Origin: a virus
Length of the DNA stretch: 64,000 nucleotides
Strand: one strand, 5' to 3'
Virus record (IMG/VR): IMGVR_UViG_3300021364_000008
Span: 1-64,000 of that record
The notes under the pieces were generated by a model, which saw only the letters and a list, made by a program, of their open reading frames with translations, was not told the origin of the DNA and made no database searches. How positions within the stretch are numbered: the first letter of the stretch is position 1; every line of letters starts with the position of its first letter. Made by a program: the position numbers and the translations under genes. Positions 45,855 through 55,722 of the stretch are shown one piece after another.

Positions 45855-46433
45855 ATGGCGAATCCAAATGTAAGAATTAAAAGGTCCTCTGTTGCAGGAA
45901 AAAGACCAACAATAGCACAACTTGAATTGGGAGAATTAGCTCTTAATACAAATGATGGTAGATTATTTACAAGAAAAGATAATGTCGGTATAGGTACTAC
46001 TGTTACATTATTAAATCCCTGGACGGAAAATATTGGTGGTGGTACATATTATAATGATGGAAATGTTGGAATAGGGGTAACTGTTCCAACAACAGAATTA
46101 GAAGTTTCTGGAACAATCAAAGCAAATGACTTTGATTCATTGTCAGATCAAAATTTAAAAGAAAACATAAGAACTTTAGAAAATCCACTAGAAAAAATAT
46201 TATCAATTAATGGAGTATCATTTAATTGGAGACATAGCAAAGAACCATCAATTGGAGTAATCGCACAAGAAGTAGAAGAGATATTCCCAGAACTTGTAAA
46301 TACAAATGAATTCAAATCGGTTAATTATAATGGATTGATTGGAGTTTTAATTGAGGCAGTTAAAGAACTTAAGACTGAAGTCAACGAACTCAGGTCACAA
46401 ATAAATAGTACCATAAGAAATGATGTATCATAA
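45855..46433 (+). CDS. Short fibre protein with S74 peptidase chaperone domain
   Basis: The 192-residue protein has an N-terminal fibre cap (NVRIKRSSVAGKRPTIAQLE and LGELALNTNDGRLF), a short shaft (NVGIGVTVPTTELEVSG), and a C-terminal intramolecular chaperone: SLSDQNLKENI with the catalytic-type Ser and Lys, GVSFNWR, SIGVIAQEVEEIFPELV and NYNGLIGVLIEAVKEL. S74 domains trimerise the fibre and then cut themselves off. Confidence 0.85.
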   Translation: MANPNVRIKRSSVAGKRPTIAQLELGELALNTNDGRLFTRKDNVGIGTTVTLLNPWTENIGGGTYYNDGNVGIGVTVPTTELEVSGTIKANDFDSLSDQNLKENIRTLENPLEKILSINGVSFNWRHSKEPSIGVIAQEVEEIFPELVNTNEFKSVNYNGLIGVLIEAVKELKTEVNELRSQINSTIRNDVS

Positions 46434-46435
46434 AA

Positions 46436-48361
46436 ATGCCTCTTAAGAAACCTTCACAATTATTTGAATCACCAAGAAAATTAATCACGGAAGACTATTC
46501 TCCATTAGTTTCTGTATCTCCCGCTGAGAATAATTTTAGTGATACTTTTGAATCATTTAAAGGAAATCTAAATAAGCTTGAAAGTTTAAGTGAGAAAGTA
46601 GAGTCTATTGCGGAATCTTTAAATAATAAGCTATCAAAAAGTGACCTTGATAGCTCATTATTCTCATACTTGGTTATTGTTGATGAAAACTTCAAGAAAT
46701 TGGAGGATAGAGTCAGTGGCCTTAATAAAAAGCACATTAGAGAATTTAAAGAAGATATTTCAAATGCAATTGAAATAGTTGAAGACTTATCAAAAAATCA
46801 GTTTCCAAAATATAAAAGAAAAATTGTAGATACTGAAGTCAAAATCAGTGAAAAATTTAATGTATTTAAAGAAGAAGTAGCGCAAAGTCAAGAAATCGCT
46901 GAAAATAAGATACAAGAAAAGATTAATAATTTCGCTGATGTTGTAGACAATAATTTCTCAATTTTTAATGAAAATATTCAACAAACAAAAAATTATGTTA
47001 ATGAAACAGTAGAAACTTATAAAAAACTTCATAAGATTTTAGAAAATAAAACTGAAAAAGAGAATGAAAGATTAAATGAATATTCATCTGTTCTTGAGAA
47101 CTTTAATAATGATTTCCTTAAGTTTCAAGAGAATATTCAAGAACAAATTAAAGAATATGAAAAAATCAATTCAGTTCTTGATGAAAGATTTGAGTCTTTT
47201 GGAAATGAACTTAATGAGTGGAAAGATAACAATAAAACTGAGTTAGAAAATTTTAAGTCGCAGACAAACAATACAATAGTAGAATTCAAAAGTGATATTG
47301 GCTCATTAAAAGCAGATATTGTTATTTTTGAAAACCACAATAAATCTTTAGTCAGTAAAGTTGATAATTTTCAGGAGAGTCTTGATTCAGTTCAAGAAAA
47401 TTTTTCTGGTCTTGAGACACTAAAAGAAAGTCAAGTAGAACTCAAAGAACATCTAAGTGAGACTAAAAAAGATTTGAATATTGTTGAAAGATACATTCAA
47501 AATCATCATAATGATATTGAAGAACTCAAAGAAGAAGTTTTTACTGAAATTGAAGGTCTTCCTTTTGGAAATATTCAAGAGAACATCCAAAGACTAGAAA
47601 GTAAGATAGACTTCATTCGTGAAACTTATTCAAAAATTGAACCAGAAGTTATTGTAAAAGAAGTTATTAAAGAAGGACTTACCGAACCACCTTCTACAAA
47701 TAATCAAGATCCACTAACTCCATTAGACCAAAACTTTGTTACATTAGATCAATTACAACAGCACTATCGTTTATTTCTCAATCGTATTCAACAACAGTTG
47801 TCCACTTTAGGTGGAGGTGGTGAAACGCAATTAAAATATCTTGATGATATTGTTGGTATTGCAACGAATGCAAGTGCTTATGATGGTAAGTATCTTAAGT
47901 ACAATCATTCTTTAGGAAAGTTTGAGTTTGATAGTGTAGATATTACTAATGATAGTTGGGCTGATGGAATCAATGGACCATATACCAATGGTAGTGTCGG
48001 CATTGGAACCTCTGTTGCAAATTGTGAACTTGATGTTGTTGGTAATGTTTGTGTTACTGGTGTTGTAACTGCAACTGATTTTAATTCTTTGTCTGATTTG
48101 AAACTCAAAGAGAATGTAGAAATCATTGAAAAACCAGTAGATACTATAATGAAAATTGAAGGTGTAAACTTCAATTGGAAAGAGTCTGGTAAATTATCAA
48201 TGGGTGTCATCGCACAACAACTTGAAGAGACACTCCCACAATTAGTATCAGGTGATGAAATCAAGACAGTGAATTATAATGGTCTTGTTGGTTTGCTAAT
48301 TGAAGTTGTAAAAGACCAACAAAAGCAGATTGACGAATTAAAAGATCTTTTAGATAAATAA
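46436..48361 (+). CDS. Coiled-coil fibre protein with S74 peptidase domain
   Basis: The 641-residue protein has a short N-terminus (PLKKPSQLFESPRKL) followed by about 350 residues of heptad helix. A Pro-rich linker (TEPPSTNNQDPLTPLDQN) leads to a beta shaft with GSVGIGTSVANCELDV, and a C-terminal S74 domain holds SLSDLKLKENV, GVNFNWKESG and MGVIAQQLEETLPQLV. This is a long, thin trimeric fibre, self-processed at the C-terminus. The chaperone domain is a paralogue of that in the preceding gene. Confidence 0.85.
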   Translation: MPLKKPSQLFESPRKLITEDYSPLVSVSPAENNFSDTFESFKGNLNKLESLSEKVESIAESLNNKLSKSDLDSSLFSYLVIVDENFKKLEDRVSGLNKKHIREFKEDISNAIEIVEDLSKNQFPKYKRKIVDTEVKISEKFNVFKEEVAQSQEIAENKIQEKINNFADVVDNNFSIFNENIQQTKNYVNETVETYKKLHKILENKTEKENERLNEYSSVLENFNNDFLKFQENIQEQIKEYEKINSVLDERFESFGNELNEWKDNNKTELENFKSQTNNTIVEFKSDIGSLKADIVIFENHNKSLVSKVDNFQESLDSVQENFSGLETLKESQVELKEHLSETKKDLNIVERYIQNHHNDIEELKEEVFTEIEGLPFGNIQENIQRLESKIDFIRETYSKIEPEVIVKEVIKEGLTEPPSTNNQDPLTPLDQNFVTLDQLQQHYRLFLNRIQQQLSTLGGGGETQLKYLDDIVGIATNASAYDGKYLKYNHSLGKFEFDSVDITNDSWADGINGPYTNGSVGIGTSVANCELDVVGNVCVTGVVTATDFNSLSDLKLKENVEIIEKPVDTIMKIEGVNFNWKESGKLSMGVIAQQLEETLPQLVSGDEIKTVNYNGLVGLLIEVVKDQQKQIDELKDLLDK

Positions 48362-48388
48362 TAATAACCCCTAGTGTAAACGAAGACG

Positions 48389-49579
48389 GTGGCAATTAAA
48401 ATTAAAAATTCTACTATTATTGATGATAGTAGAAATCTAGTTGATGTAGGAATATCAACTATTACTTCTTTAAGTATTGGAAGTACCGAAGTTATAAGTT
48501 CTTCAAGACAACTCAAGAATATTGATTCTCTTGATGCAACGACAACTGCAACTATTGAGAGTGCAATAGCGAATGCTCCAAATACATTTACTGACTTAAA
48601 TGTAACTGGAATTTCAACTCTTAATGTTGTAAGTGCAAATTCACTGAATGTGGTTGGTGTCATAACTGCTGGTGGATTTGATGGTGGTCCACTCTCTGGT
48701 TCCAGTGGTTCTTTTACACAAATTGATGTAAGTGGTATTGGAACAATTGCGACTCTAGATACCAATAACGGAACAATTGATTTCTTATCGGGAACTAACA
48801 TCAATGCTTCTGGTATTGTAACTGCAAATACATTTAGTGGCAATTTAGAAAATACATTAACACTTAATACATCGGGTACTGGACTTTCTGGTTCTACTAC
48901 ATTTAATAATTCTGGTGCTGCTACATTCACTGTAACCTCTAATGCAACCAGTAATAATACTGGTGGAACAATAGTTGCTCGTGATGGCTCTGGTAATTTT
49001 AGTGCTGGTATTATTACTGCAACCAGATTTGTTTCTACACAAACCACAGGAACTGCACCATTTACAGTTTCTTCTACTACTAAAGTCACTAATTTAAATG
49101 CAGATTTATTAGATGGTTATAATACTGCATCTACAAATACTGCGAGTACAGTTGTTATAAGAGATGGTTCAGGTAATTTTAGTGCTGGAACAATTACTGC
49201 AAGTCTTTCTGGTAATGTAGATGCAACAACAGTAGATACTGATGATTTAAATATTGGAACTCAATCAGTCTCTAATACAACAACGACAAACCTTTCTACA
49301 TTATCAGCAACAACGATTGAAAGTTTTGCGATTGCTACTTATCGTTCTGCAAGAGTTCAAGTACAAATCACACAAGGAACTGATTACCAGACAAGTGATG
49401 TATTAATTATACACGATGGTTCTACTGCATCAGTTATTGAATATGCTTCTATTGCGACTGATGATTACTTAGGAACATTTACTGGAGCAGTTTCTGGTGG
49501 TAATTGTTTATTACAGATAAATATGAGTAGTTCATCATCTGCAACTGTGAAAGTTTTGTCTCAACTCATAACAGTCTAA
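48389..49579 (+). CDS. Repetitive fibre protein
   Basis: From GTG 48389 the 396-residue product begins MAIKIKNSTIIDDSRNLVDV and has many short beta repeats (LNVTGISTLNVVSANSL, VVIRDGSGNFSAG twice). Thr and Ser exceed a quarter of the residues in parts. It ends with a globular domain near 300-396 (SFAIATYRSARVQVQITQGT). A GATAAATA variant overlaps the upstream stop region. It is probably a tail or whisker fibre. Confidence 0.72.
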   Translation: MAIKIKNSTIIDDSRNLVDVGISTITSLSIGSTEVISSSRQLKNIDSLDATTTATIESAIANAPNTFTDLNVTGISTLNVVSANSLNVVGVITAGGFDGGPLSGSSGSFTQIDVSGIGTIATLDTNNGTIDFLSGTNINASGIVTANTFSGNLENTLTLNTSGTGLSGSTTFNNSGAATFTVTSNATSNNTGGTIVARDGSGNFSAGIITATRFVSTQTTGTAPFTVSSTTKVTNLNADLLDGYNTASTNTASTVVIRDGSGNFSAGTITASLSGNVDATTVDTDDLNIGTQSVSNTTTTNLSTLSATTIESFAIATYRSARVQVQITQGTDYQTSDVLIIHDGSTASVIEYASIATDDYLGTFTGAVSGGNCLLQINMSSSSSATVKVLSQLITV

Positions 49580-49582
49580 ATA
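49575..49582 (+). promoter_or_regulatory. Late-promoter variant TCTAAATA
   Basis: The octamer lies 25 bases before ATG 49608, with AAGGAG between. Confidence 0.6.
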
Positions 49583-49607
49583 GTCTTATAAGGAGTAAGA
49601 AAAGAAG

Positions 49608-51083
49608 ATGGCGAAAAATCGCATTACATTTACTGATGATTTTGTCTTAAGAAATGAACAAGTTGGTATTGGAACGACAAATCCATTTGCAACTTTAACA
49701 GTTGTTGGTGATACTAATATTTCTGGTGTTGTAACTGCATCTTCATTTTCTGGTGATGCATTTAATGCTTATCCATTCTACTCTGGAATCACAAGTTCAG
49801 TTTTTGTATCTCCAACTGGTGTTCTCAATCCGGTTATAGAGTTTCCATCAACTGCAGATAAAAGATACATTATTCACTCAATTAATGTTGCAAATGTAGC
49901 AAGAGTTCAACCACAAGTTGCTGGTGCAACTGTTGATATTGATATGAATGCAGGTGCTGTTACATCACTTACGATTGATGGTGTTGGCGTAGGATATACT
50001 GATGGAGATCTTGGTTCTCCAAGTAATCTTAATGTTTCTTTCGCAACAACTTCTTATGTTGGTGTTGGAACTACTGGTGATCCAGCATACTCTGGTATTA
50101 CAAGTGCATTAGGTTACATTACATCAGTATCTGGTGGTGCTGTGACTGGTGTTGCAATTACTTTTGGTGGATTTGGTTATACTTCTGCTCCTGCCGTAAC
50201 TTTTGACCCACCAGCAGCAGGAGGAACCACAGAAACAGGAACAGCAGTTCTTACTCTTGGAGAAGTCACTGCAGCAAACTTGAATGTTCCTGGTGAAGGT
50301 TATACTGAACCTCCAACGGTTTCTATTGCATCAACAGCAGGAACTGGAGCAGTCATCACAGCAGATGTAGATAGTGATGGAAAGGTTATAAGACTGAATC
50401 TACTTGCACGAGGTTATGGTTATTCTACGAATAATTCTCTTGGAAATAATGAAGAAAACGAAGTTTATATTTCACAACCACCACTTGCTAAAACAGAAGT
50501 TGGTGTTGATGTAGAAATGGATCGTGTTCCTGTTGGTGGTGGAACTACTGTTGCATCATATCTTGCATTTGATGTTCCTATTCCTGTTGGTGGTGTCCTT
50601 GAAGTTCTCAAGCAACCAGCAGTAATGAATCCTGGTGATGTAATGAAAATTCGTGGTATTGATGCTGATGGTTCTGGTCTAAGTGATGCAATTGATGTAT
50701 GTATTTCTTATGAAGAAACTCACGACAATTATATTGGTTATGGAACTGCAACACCAGCAAATGTGGGTCTTGGAACCACTGTTGCAAATATTGGAATCAT
50801 AAGTGCAACAACAAATCCAGTGATGGTACAATCCATAAGACTTACAAATACCGAATTCGTTGGTGATTATGATGTCTCAGTCAAAGTCATCACAGGTGCA
50901 GGACAAACATTCTATCTTGCAAGGAATCTTATGATTCCATCATTCGCATCAGTAGAACTTTGTGATACACCAAAGAGAATTGAAGCAGGTTCTTATATAT
51001 TGATGGACGCAGAAACTGTTGGTATTGATGCGAATGAAGCAAGTACCATAGATATACAAGTATCAGGAAGACAGATTGTATGA
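49608..51083 (+). CDS. Structural fibre/baseplate-associated protein
   Basis: The 491-residue protein begins AKNRITFTDDFVLRNEQVGI. A short fibre repeat (VVGDTNISGVVTASSFSG) precedes Gly/Thr-rich beta domains with three related segments (LTIDGVGVGYTDGDLG, VAITFGGFGYTSAPAVTFDP, LNVPGEGYTEPPTVSIAS). The last pattern, a GxGYTxxP repeat, is common in phage fibres. The C-terminal 150 residues look like a jelly-roll head. It overlaps the glycosyltransferase by four bases. Confidence 0.7.
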   Translation: MAKNRITFTDDFVLRNEQVGIGTTNPFATLTVVGDTNISGVVTASSFSGDAFNAYPFYSGITSSVFVSPTGVLNPVIEFPSTADKRYIIHSINVANVARVQPQVAGATVDIDMNAGAVTSLTIDGVGVGYTDGDLGSPSNLNVSFATTSYVGVGTTGDPAYSGITSALGYITSVSGGAVTGVAITFGGFGYTSAPAVTFDPPAAGGTTETGTAVLTLGEVTAANLNVPGEGYTEPPTVSIASTAGTGAVITADVDSDGKVIRLNLLARGYGYSTNNSLGNNEENEVYISQPPLAKTEVGVDVEMDRVPVGGGTTVASYLAFDVPIPVGGVLEVLKQPAVMNPGDVMKIRGIDADGSGLSDAIDVCISYEETHDNYIGYGTATPANVGLGTTVANIGIISATTNPVMVQSIRLTNTEFVGDYDVSVKVITGAGQTFYLARNLMIPSFASVELCDTPKRIEAGSYILMDAETVGIDANEASTIDIQVSGRQIV

Positions 51084-51736
51084 GTATTTTTATAGCATTA
51101 CCTTGTTATGGCGGAGTGGTTTGTGAGAAGACCACAATGAGTTTGTTTAATCTTGGAAAACTCTTTGTAAGAGAAGGAGTACCACACGGATTATTTACAG
51201 TTGCAAATTCTTCTTTGATTAGTCAAGGAAGAAGTAAGATTGCAAACTTCTTTCTAAATAATACAGACCACGAGTACTTGTTCTTCCTTGATAGTGATAT
51301 TGGATTTGATCCAACTTCAGTATTAAAACTTCTAAGTCATCAAAAGGATATTGTCGCAGCACCTTATCCTATGAAATCAATACCATTACGATACAATTAT
51401 AAACTTGCAGTTCCAGAAGAACGACAAGGTGATCTAGTTAAAATAGAACATAATGGTATGGGATTTGTAATGATTCATCGTAAAGTATTTTATGATATTG
51501 CTGCTGCTTATCCTGAACTGAAATATTATCCATCACTTGACGATAGTAATGTAAGACCAAGTGAACAAGAATATCATAACTCTTATCATTACTTTTTGGA
51601 ACATAAGAATGGACCAAGTTTTATGCCTGAGGATATTAGTTTCTTTTGGAGAGCAAGAAGTTTAGGTTATGAATGTTGGTTAGATAAAAGTGTACATCTC
51701 TCACACACTGGATCTCACTTATTTGAGGAACGATAA
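51080..51736 (+). CDS. GT-A glycosyltransferase in the adhesin locus
   Basis: The 218-residue protein has an N-terminal strand MSIFIALPCYGGVVCEKTTM, EYLFFLDSDIGFDPTSVLKL (DxD), VAAPYPMKSIPLRYNY and a C-terminal MPEDISFFWRARSLGYECWL. This is a phage-type glycosyltransferase. It is coupled to the structural gene upstream and overlaps the first base of the propeller gene downstream, so the adhesin itself is a plausible substrate. Confidence 0.82.
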   Translation: MSIFIALPCYGGVVCEKTTMSLFNLGKLFVREGVPHGLFTVANSSLISQGRSKIANFFLNNTDHEYLFFLDSDIGFDPTSVLKLLSHQKDIVAAPYPMKSIPLRYNYKLAVPEERQGDLVKIEHNGMGFVMIHRKVFYDIAAAYPELKYYPSLDDSNVRPSEQEYHNSYHYFLEHKNGPSFMPEDISFFWRARSLGYECWLDKSVHLSHTGSHLFEER

Positions 51737-54615
51737 TGCCGCAGACTGGAGTAAGAACTAACATCTTTGGTATTGGTGAAGTTTATGAACTTCAAAGAGA
51801 AGGTCAGTGGGTAGAAAAGAATAGAGAATCTTATAGGGAGTATGGGTATTTTGGTGGATTGAGAAATGGTCTTACAACATATTCTTTTTCAACTAGAATT
51901 GATTATTCTAACGATACATCAACAGCAAATACAAGAGGAAATTTTAATTTAAATAGAAATTATATTGCAGCAACAGGAAACTCTAATTTTGGATATTTTG
52001 GTGGTGGTGGTGCTATTTCTACTATAGAAAGAATAGATTATTCTAATGATTCTGCTTTAGCTAGTATTAGAGGTCCATTAACAATAAGTAGAATTGCTGG
52101 TTCTGCAGTGGGGAACTCTAATTTTGGTTGGTTTATTTGTGGGCAAGTATCAAATGTAGATAGAGTAGATTATGCAAATGACTTAGCAACGGCATCAATA
52201 AGAGGTAATGAATTAGCAGATTTTTCCAGATATTCTTCTTTTGGTAATTCTAATTATGGTTGGAATGGTGGTGGAAATAATGCTGTATTCAATAACCCCA
52301 CATCAATGATAAGAAGAATTGATTACTCTAATGATTTAATTGCGCCAACAATTCGTGGACCATTTAATGGTTTTAGAAGATTATTTGGAGCAACAGGAAA
52401 TTCTAATTTTGGTTATGCTGGTGGTGATTTTGGTGCATCATCAAGAATTGAACGAGTTCAATATTCAAATGATTTGGTAACTGCAAGTATAAGAGGTCCA
52501 TTAAGTTCTGGACGAGGATATTTAACAGCAACTGGAAACTCCAATTTTGGATATTTTAATGGAGGTACTAATGTACCATCACCATCAGTTATAACTTATT
52601 CACTTACAGATCGCATAGATTATTCAAATGATACAGTAACTGCAAGTGTTAGAGGTTCATCTCCTGTACCTCAATCATATCATGCATCAACCTCCTCAGC
52701 ATCATTCGGTGGTGCTCCTGTTTCATATCTTGGAGCACCTTGGACTGATACAAGTCCTTTTGGGTATTTTGGTGGTGGAAACAATCCAGGAGTTCCTGCA
52801 AGTTATTCAACAATAGATCGTGTTGATTATACAAACGATACAAATACTGCAAGTGTTCGTGGTCCATTGACTGAATTAAAATATGGATTAGCAGCAACAG
52901 GAAATTCTAATTTTGGATATTTTGGTGGTGGTCTAAATCCTTTAATTACATATCCATCTACAATAGATCGTTTAGATTATTCAAATGATTCTTCTAACTC
53001 AAGTTCAAGAGGATTTTTAACCTCTGGTAGAACCATATTAGCATCGACAGGAAATTCTAACTTTGGATACTTTGGTGGAGGTTCTCTTGGAACATTATCA
53101 ACTGTAGACAGAATACAATATTCTAATGATACTGCAACTGCATCAACCAGAGGTCCATTAAGTATAGGAAGAAGACAGTTAAGTGCTACAGGAAATTCTA
53201 ATTTTGGATATTTTGGCGGAGGAACTTTTCCCGACTTTTCAACAATAGATCGCATTGATTATTCAAATGATTTATTAACTGCAAGTGCGAGAAATAATCT
53301 TCCAGAAGTACAAAGAGCACTTGCTGCTACAGGAAACTCTAATTTTGGTTATTTTGGTGGAGGTTATACTTCGTTAGTAAGACGATTGGATTATTCAAAT
53401 GATACTTTCCCAATACTTACTAGAGGTTCTATAGCATCAAGAGGTTTAATTTCTGCAACGGGGAATTCAAACTTTGGATACTTTGGTGGAGGTCAATCTG
53501 GTGCTGGACCATTATCAACAGTAGACCGCATAGATTACTCAAACGACACCCAAACAGCATCAGCAAGAGGTCCATTGAGTGTTGCAAGGCAATATTTAGC
53601 AGCAACCTCCTCACAAGCATTTGGAGGTGCTCCAAACACCACCACAGATCCATTACCTGTGTATATAAGAGATGCTACGAAGTTTGATGATTCTAATACA
53701 CTTGATTTACCATTTAAGAGAGTATTGGGGTCTTATGGGTATTTTGGTGGTGGTAGTGTTCCTTCTTTATATTCAACAGTAAATCGCATAGACTATTCTA
53801 ACGATACAACAAATGCATCTGTTAGAGGTTCATTAAGTCAAACTAGATATTCTCACCAGGCAACAGGAAATTCTAACTTTGGTTATTTTGTGGGAGGAAG
53901 AGTTGTTGCAGAACCATCACCTATTGTTTCTTCAAATGATAGAATAAATTATTCAAATGACCTTACATCATCTGTAATAAGAGGACCACTAGCATCTACA
54001 TCTTATTTTACAAATGCAATCAGTTCAAATTCTTTTGGATATTTTGATAGTTTTGGTAATATATCAAAATTTGATTATTCTAATGATAATGCTACATCAA
54101 TACAAAGGTTTGTTAGAGTTAGAAGTCAAAATAGATATGGATTGAGTGGTAATTTGAATTTTGCATATTATGCTGGAGGTGGTGCTGGTGGAGGTGGTGG
54201 TGCAGTATCATTAATAGACAGATTAAATTTCTCAAATGATAGTGGAAATTCTGTTTATAGAGGAAATCTTACTTTTAATAAAAGTGAAACATCAAGTGTT
54301 GGAAATGATAATTTTGGATATGTTGGTGGTGCAAGAAGTCCAAGTCCAACTACCATAACTGCTGTTGATAGAATTGATTATTCAAATGATACAGCAACAG
54401 CAATTTTTAGATTTAATTTAGATAGATTTAGAAATGCCTCAACAGGAAATTCTAACTTTGGATATTTTGCTATGGGTGCTGTAACTGCTGGAAATAGTGT
54501 AAATTCGCAGATATATCGTTTAGATTATTCAAATGATACTTCTGTGGTTGTGAGATCAAACACAACTTATTCTTCTTGGTTTGCAAGAGGAACAACCAAC
54601 GCAAGATCCTCATAA
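51736..54615 (+). CDS. Adhesin 1: three six-repeat propellers
   Basis: The 959-residue protein has a 30-residue head ending ESYREYGYFGG, then 18 repeats of 43-55 residues with consensus GNSNFGYFGGG, a spacer, RIDYSNDTATASVRGPLS and a variable stretch ending AAT. Two linkers (SSASFGGAPVSYLGAPW and SSQAFGGAPNTTTDPLP) divide them into 6 + 6 + 6. It ends TTNARSS. Repeats with a Gly-rich turn and four predicted strands suggest Kelch-like beta-propellers; I infer three six-bladed units. Likely a receptor-binding fibre tip. Confidence 0.75.
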   Translation: MPQTGVRTNIFGIGEVYELQREGQWVEKNRESYREYGYFGGLRNGLTTYSFSTRIDYSNDTSTANTRGNFNLNRNYIAATGNSNFGYFGGGGAISTIERIDYSNDSALASIRGPLTISRIAGSAVGNSNFGWFICGQVSNVDRVDYANDLATASIRGNELADFSRYSSFGNSNYGWNGGGNNAVFNNPTSMIRRIDYSNDLIAPTIRGPFNGFRRLFGATGNSNFGYAGGDFGASSRIERVQYSNDLVTASIRGPLSSGRGYLTATGNSNFGYFNGGTNVPSPSVITYSLTDRIDYSNDTVTASVRGSSPVPQSYHASTSSASFGGAPVSYLGAPWTDTSPFGYFGGGNNPGVPASYSTIDRVDYTNDTNTASVRGPLTELKYGLAATGNSNFGYFGGGLNPLITYPSTIDRLDYSNDSSNSSSRGFLTSGRTILASTGNSNFGYFGGGSLGTLSTVDRIQYSNDTATASTRGPLSIGRRQLSATGNSNFGYFGGGTFPDFSTIDRIDYSNDLLTASARNNLPEVQRALAATGNSNFGYFGGGYTSLVRRLDYSNDTFPILTRGSIASRGLISATGNSNFGYFGGGQSGAGPLSTVDRIDYSNDTQTASARGPLSVARQYLAATSSQAFGGAPNTTTDPLPVYIRDATKFDDSNTLDLPFKRVLGSYGYFGGGSVPSLYSTVNRIDYSNDTTNASVRGSLSQTRYSHQATGNSNFGYFVGGRVVAEPSPIVSSNDRINYSNDLTSSVIRGPLASTSYFTNAISSNSFGYFDSFGNISKFDYSNDNATSIQRFVRVRSQNRYGLSGNLNFAYYAGGGAGGGGGAVSLIDRLNFSNDSGNSVYRGNLTFNKSETSSVGNDNFGYVGGARSPSPTTITAVDRIDYSNDTATAIFRFNLDRFRNASTGNSNFGYFAMGAVTAGNSVNSQIYRLDYSNDTSVVVRSNTTYSSWFARGTTNARSS

Positions 54616-54618
54616 ATA
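54611..54618 (+). promoter_or_regulatory. Late-promoter variant CATAAATA
   Basis: The octamer overlaps the adhesin stop codon, 24 bases before ATG 54643. Confidence 0.5.
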
Positions 54619-54642
54619 CTCACAACTACATTATCATACACA

Positions 54643-55722
54643 ATGACTATATCAGGTGCAACTGAAACCTCATACGAATATCTTTACGAACACTTTCAAC
54701 CATCACAAGATATTCATATTTCTCATCTTCCACAAGAACTTAAGACCTCAACAAAACCAATTAAGATTCTGTGGGCACATCACGCATACGATCAACAGGT
54801 TTATCAAAACTTCTCACACGAACAAGTTACTCATATCGTAACACCATCAAACTGGGCGAAACAAACACTATCTCATTTTCATAAAATACCAGAGAATAAG
54901 ATCTCAGTCATTCCAAATGGTGTAGATACTCAATATACTTATTCAAACCAAAAACAAAAACAACTGATATATACCTCAATACCTTATAAGGCACTACCAG
55001 TCTTAGCAGCAGTGATTCCTTTGGTACATTCAATTCATCCTGATGCAAAGTTTAAAATCTTTTCATCTATGAGTCTTTATGGTCCACAGAATGATCCTTT
55101 TATTGAACTTTACGATCACCTGAAGACTCTACCAAATGTAGAATACTCAAGGGCAATTGATCGTCAACAACTGATTCAACATTACCAAGAATCTGCATTC
55201 TTTATCAGTCCTTGTATCTGGGAAGAGACTTTTGGTGTTGCTATGTGTGAAGCAATGAGATGTGGTGCATATCCTATCATCACAGACATTGGAGCACTGG
55301 AAGAAGTTGCAGGACCCAATCTTGCAACAGTAGTTCCTATTGAAGGTCAAAGAACTACACAAGGTTATGAAGTCACAGAACGATTTGTGAAGCAGTTTGC
55401 AGAAGCAACTTGTGTAGCATTAGATTACTTTGATAAAGACAGAAAGACTTATGATGAGGTCTCTAAGTCTTGTAGTGATTGGGTTACAAAGCAATATGAT
55501 TGGAAGACTATTGCAGGACTATGGAAGAATCTTACAAAGTCATTACAGGGGCATACAGACACCTCTAGTGAGGTGACTACACCGAACGGAGCGACTGTAA
55601 GGAGCGGTGGTGTTGGATTTGCAAATAAGATCGTAGAAAGAAAAGGTGAGACTTATGTAGAAGATAAGGTAGTAGAAAGTTCGGTTGGGGGTTACTTCAA
55701 CTTTGATAAATACAACAGATGA
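54643..55722 (+). CDS. GT4-family glycosyltransferase
   Basis: This 359-residue GT-B enzyme has IKILWAHHAYDQQVYQNF, HIVTPSNWAKQTL and ISVIPNGVDTQY in the linker. The C-terminal donor-binding half has CIWEETFGVAMCEAMRCGAY and PIITDIGALEEVAG (the E-x7-E motif). The last 60 residues are a Thr/Gly-rich tail of unknown use. It lies between propeller adhesins 1 and 2, and I infer fibre glycosylation. Confidence 0.85.
   Translation: MTISGATETSYEYLYEHFQPSQDIHISHLPQELKTSTKPIKILWAHHAYDQQVYQNFSHEQVTHIVTPSNWAKQTLSHFHKIPENKISVIPNGVDTQYTYSNQKQKQLIYTSIPYKALPVLAAVIPLVHSIHPDAKFKIFSSMSLYGPQNDPFIELYDHLKTLPNVEYSRAIDRQQLIQHYQESAFFISPCIWEETFGVAMCEAMRCGAYPIITDIGALEEVAGPNLATVVPIEGQRTTQGYEVTERFVKQFAEATCVALDYFDKDRKTYDEVSKSCSDWVTKQYDWKTIAGLWKNLTKSLQGHTDTSSEVTTPNGATVRSGGVGFANKIVERKGETYVEDKVVESSVGGYFNFDKYNR

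Noticed and set aside
48274-49089. Long antisense frame opposite the fibre gene
   Set aside because: Low-complexity Val/Pro-rich product that is the complement of Thr/Gly/Ser repeats, with no start signal. It is a shadow.
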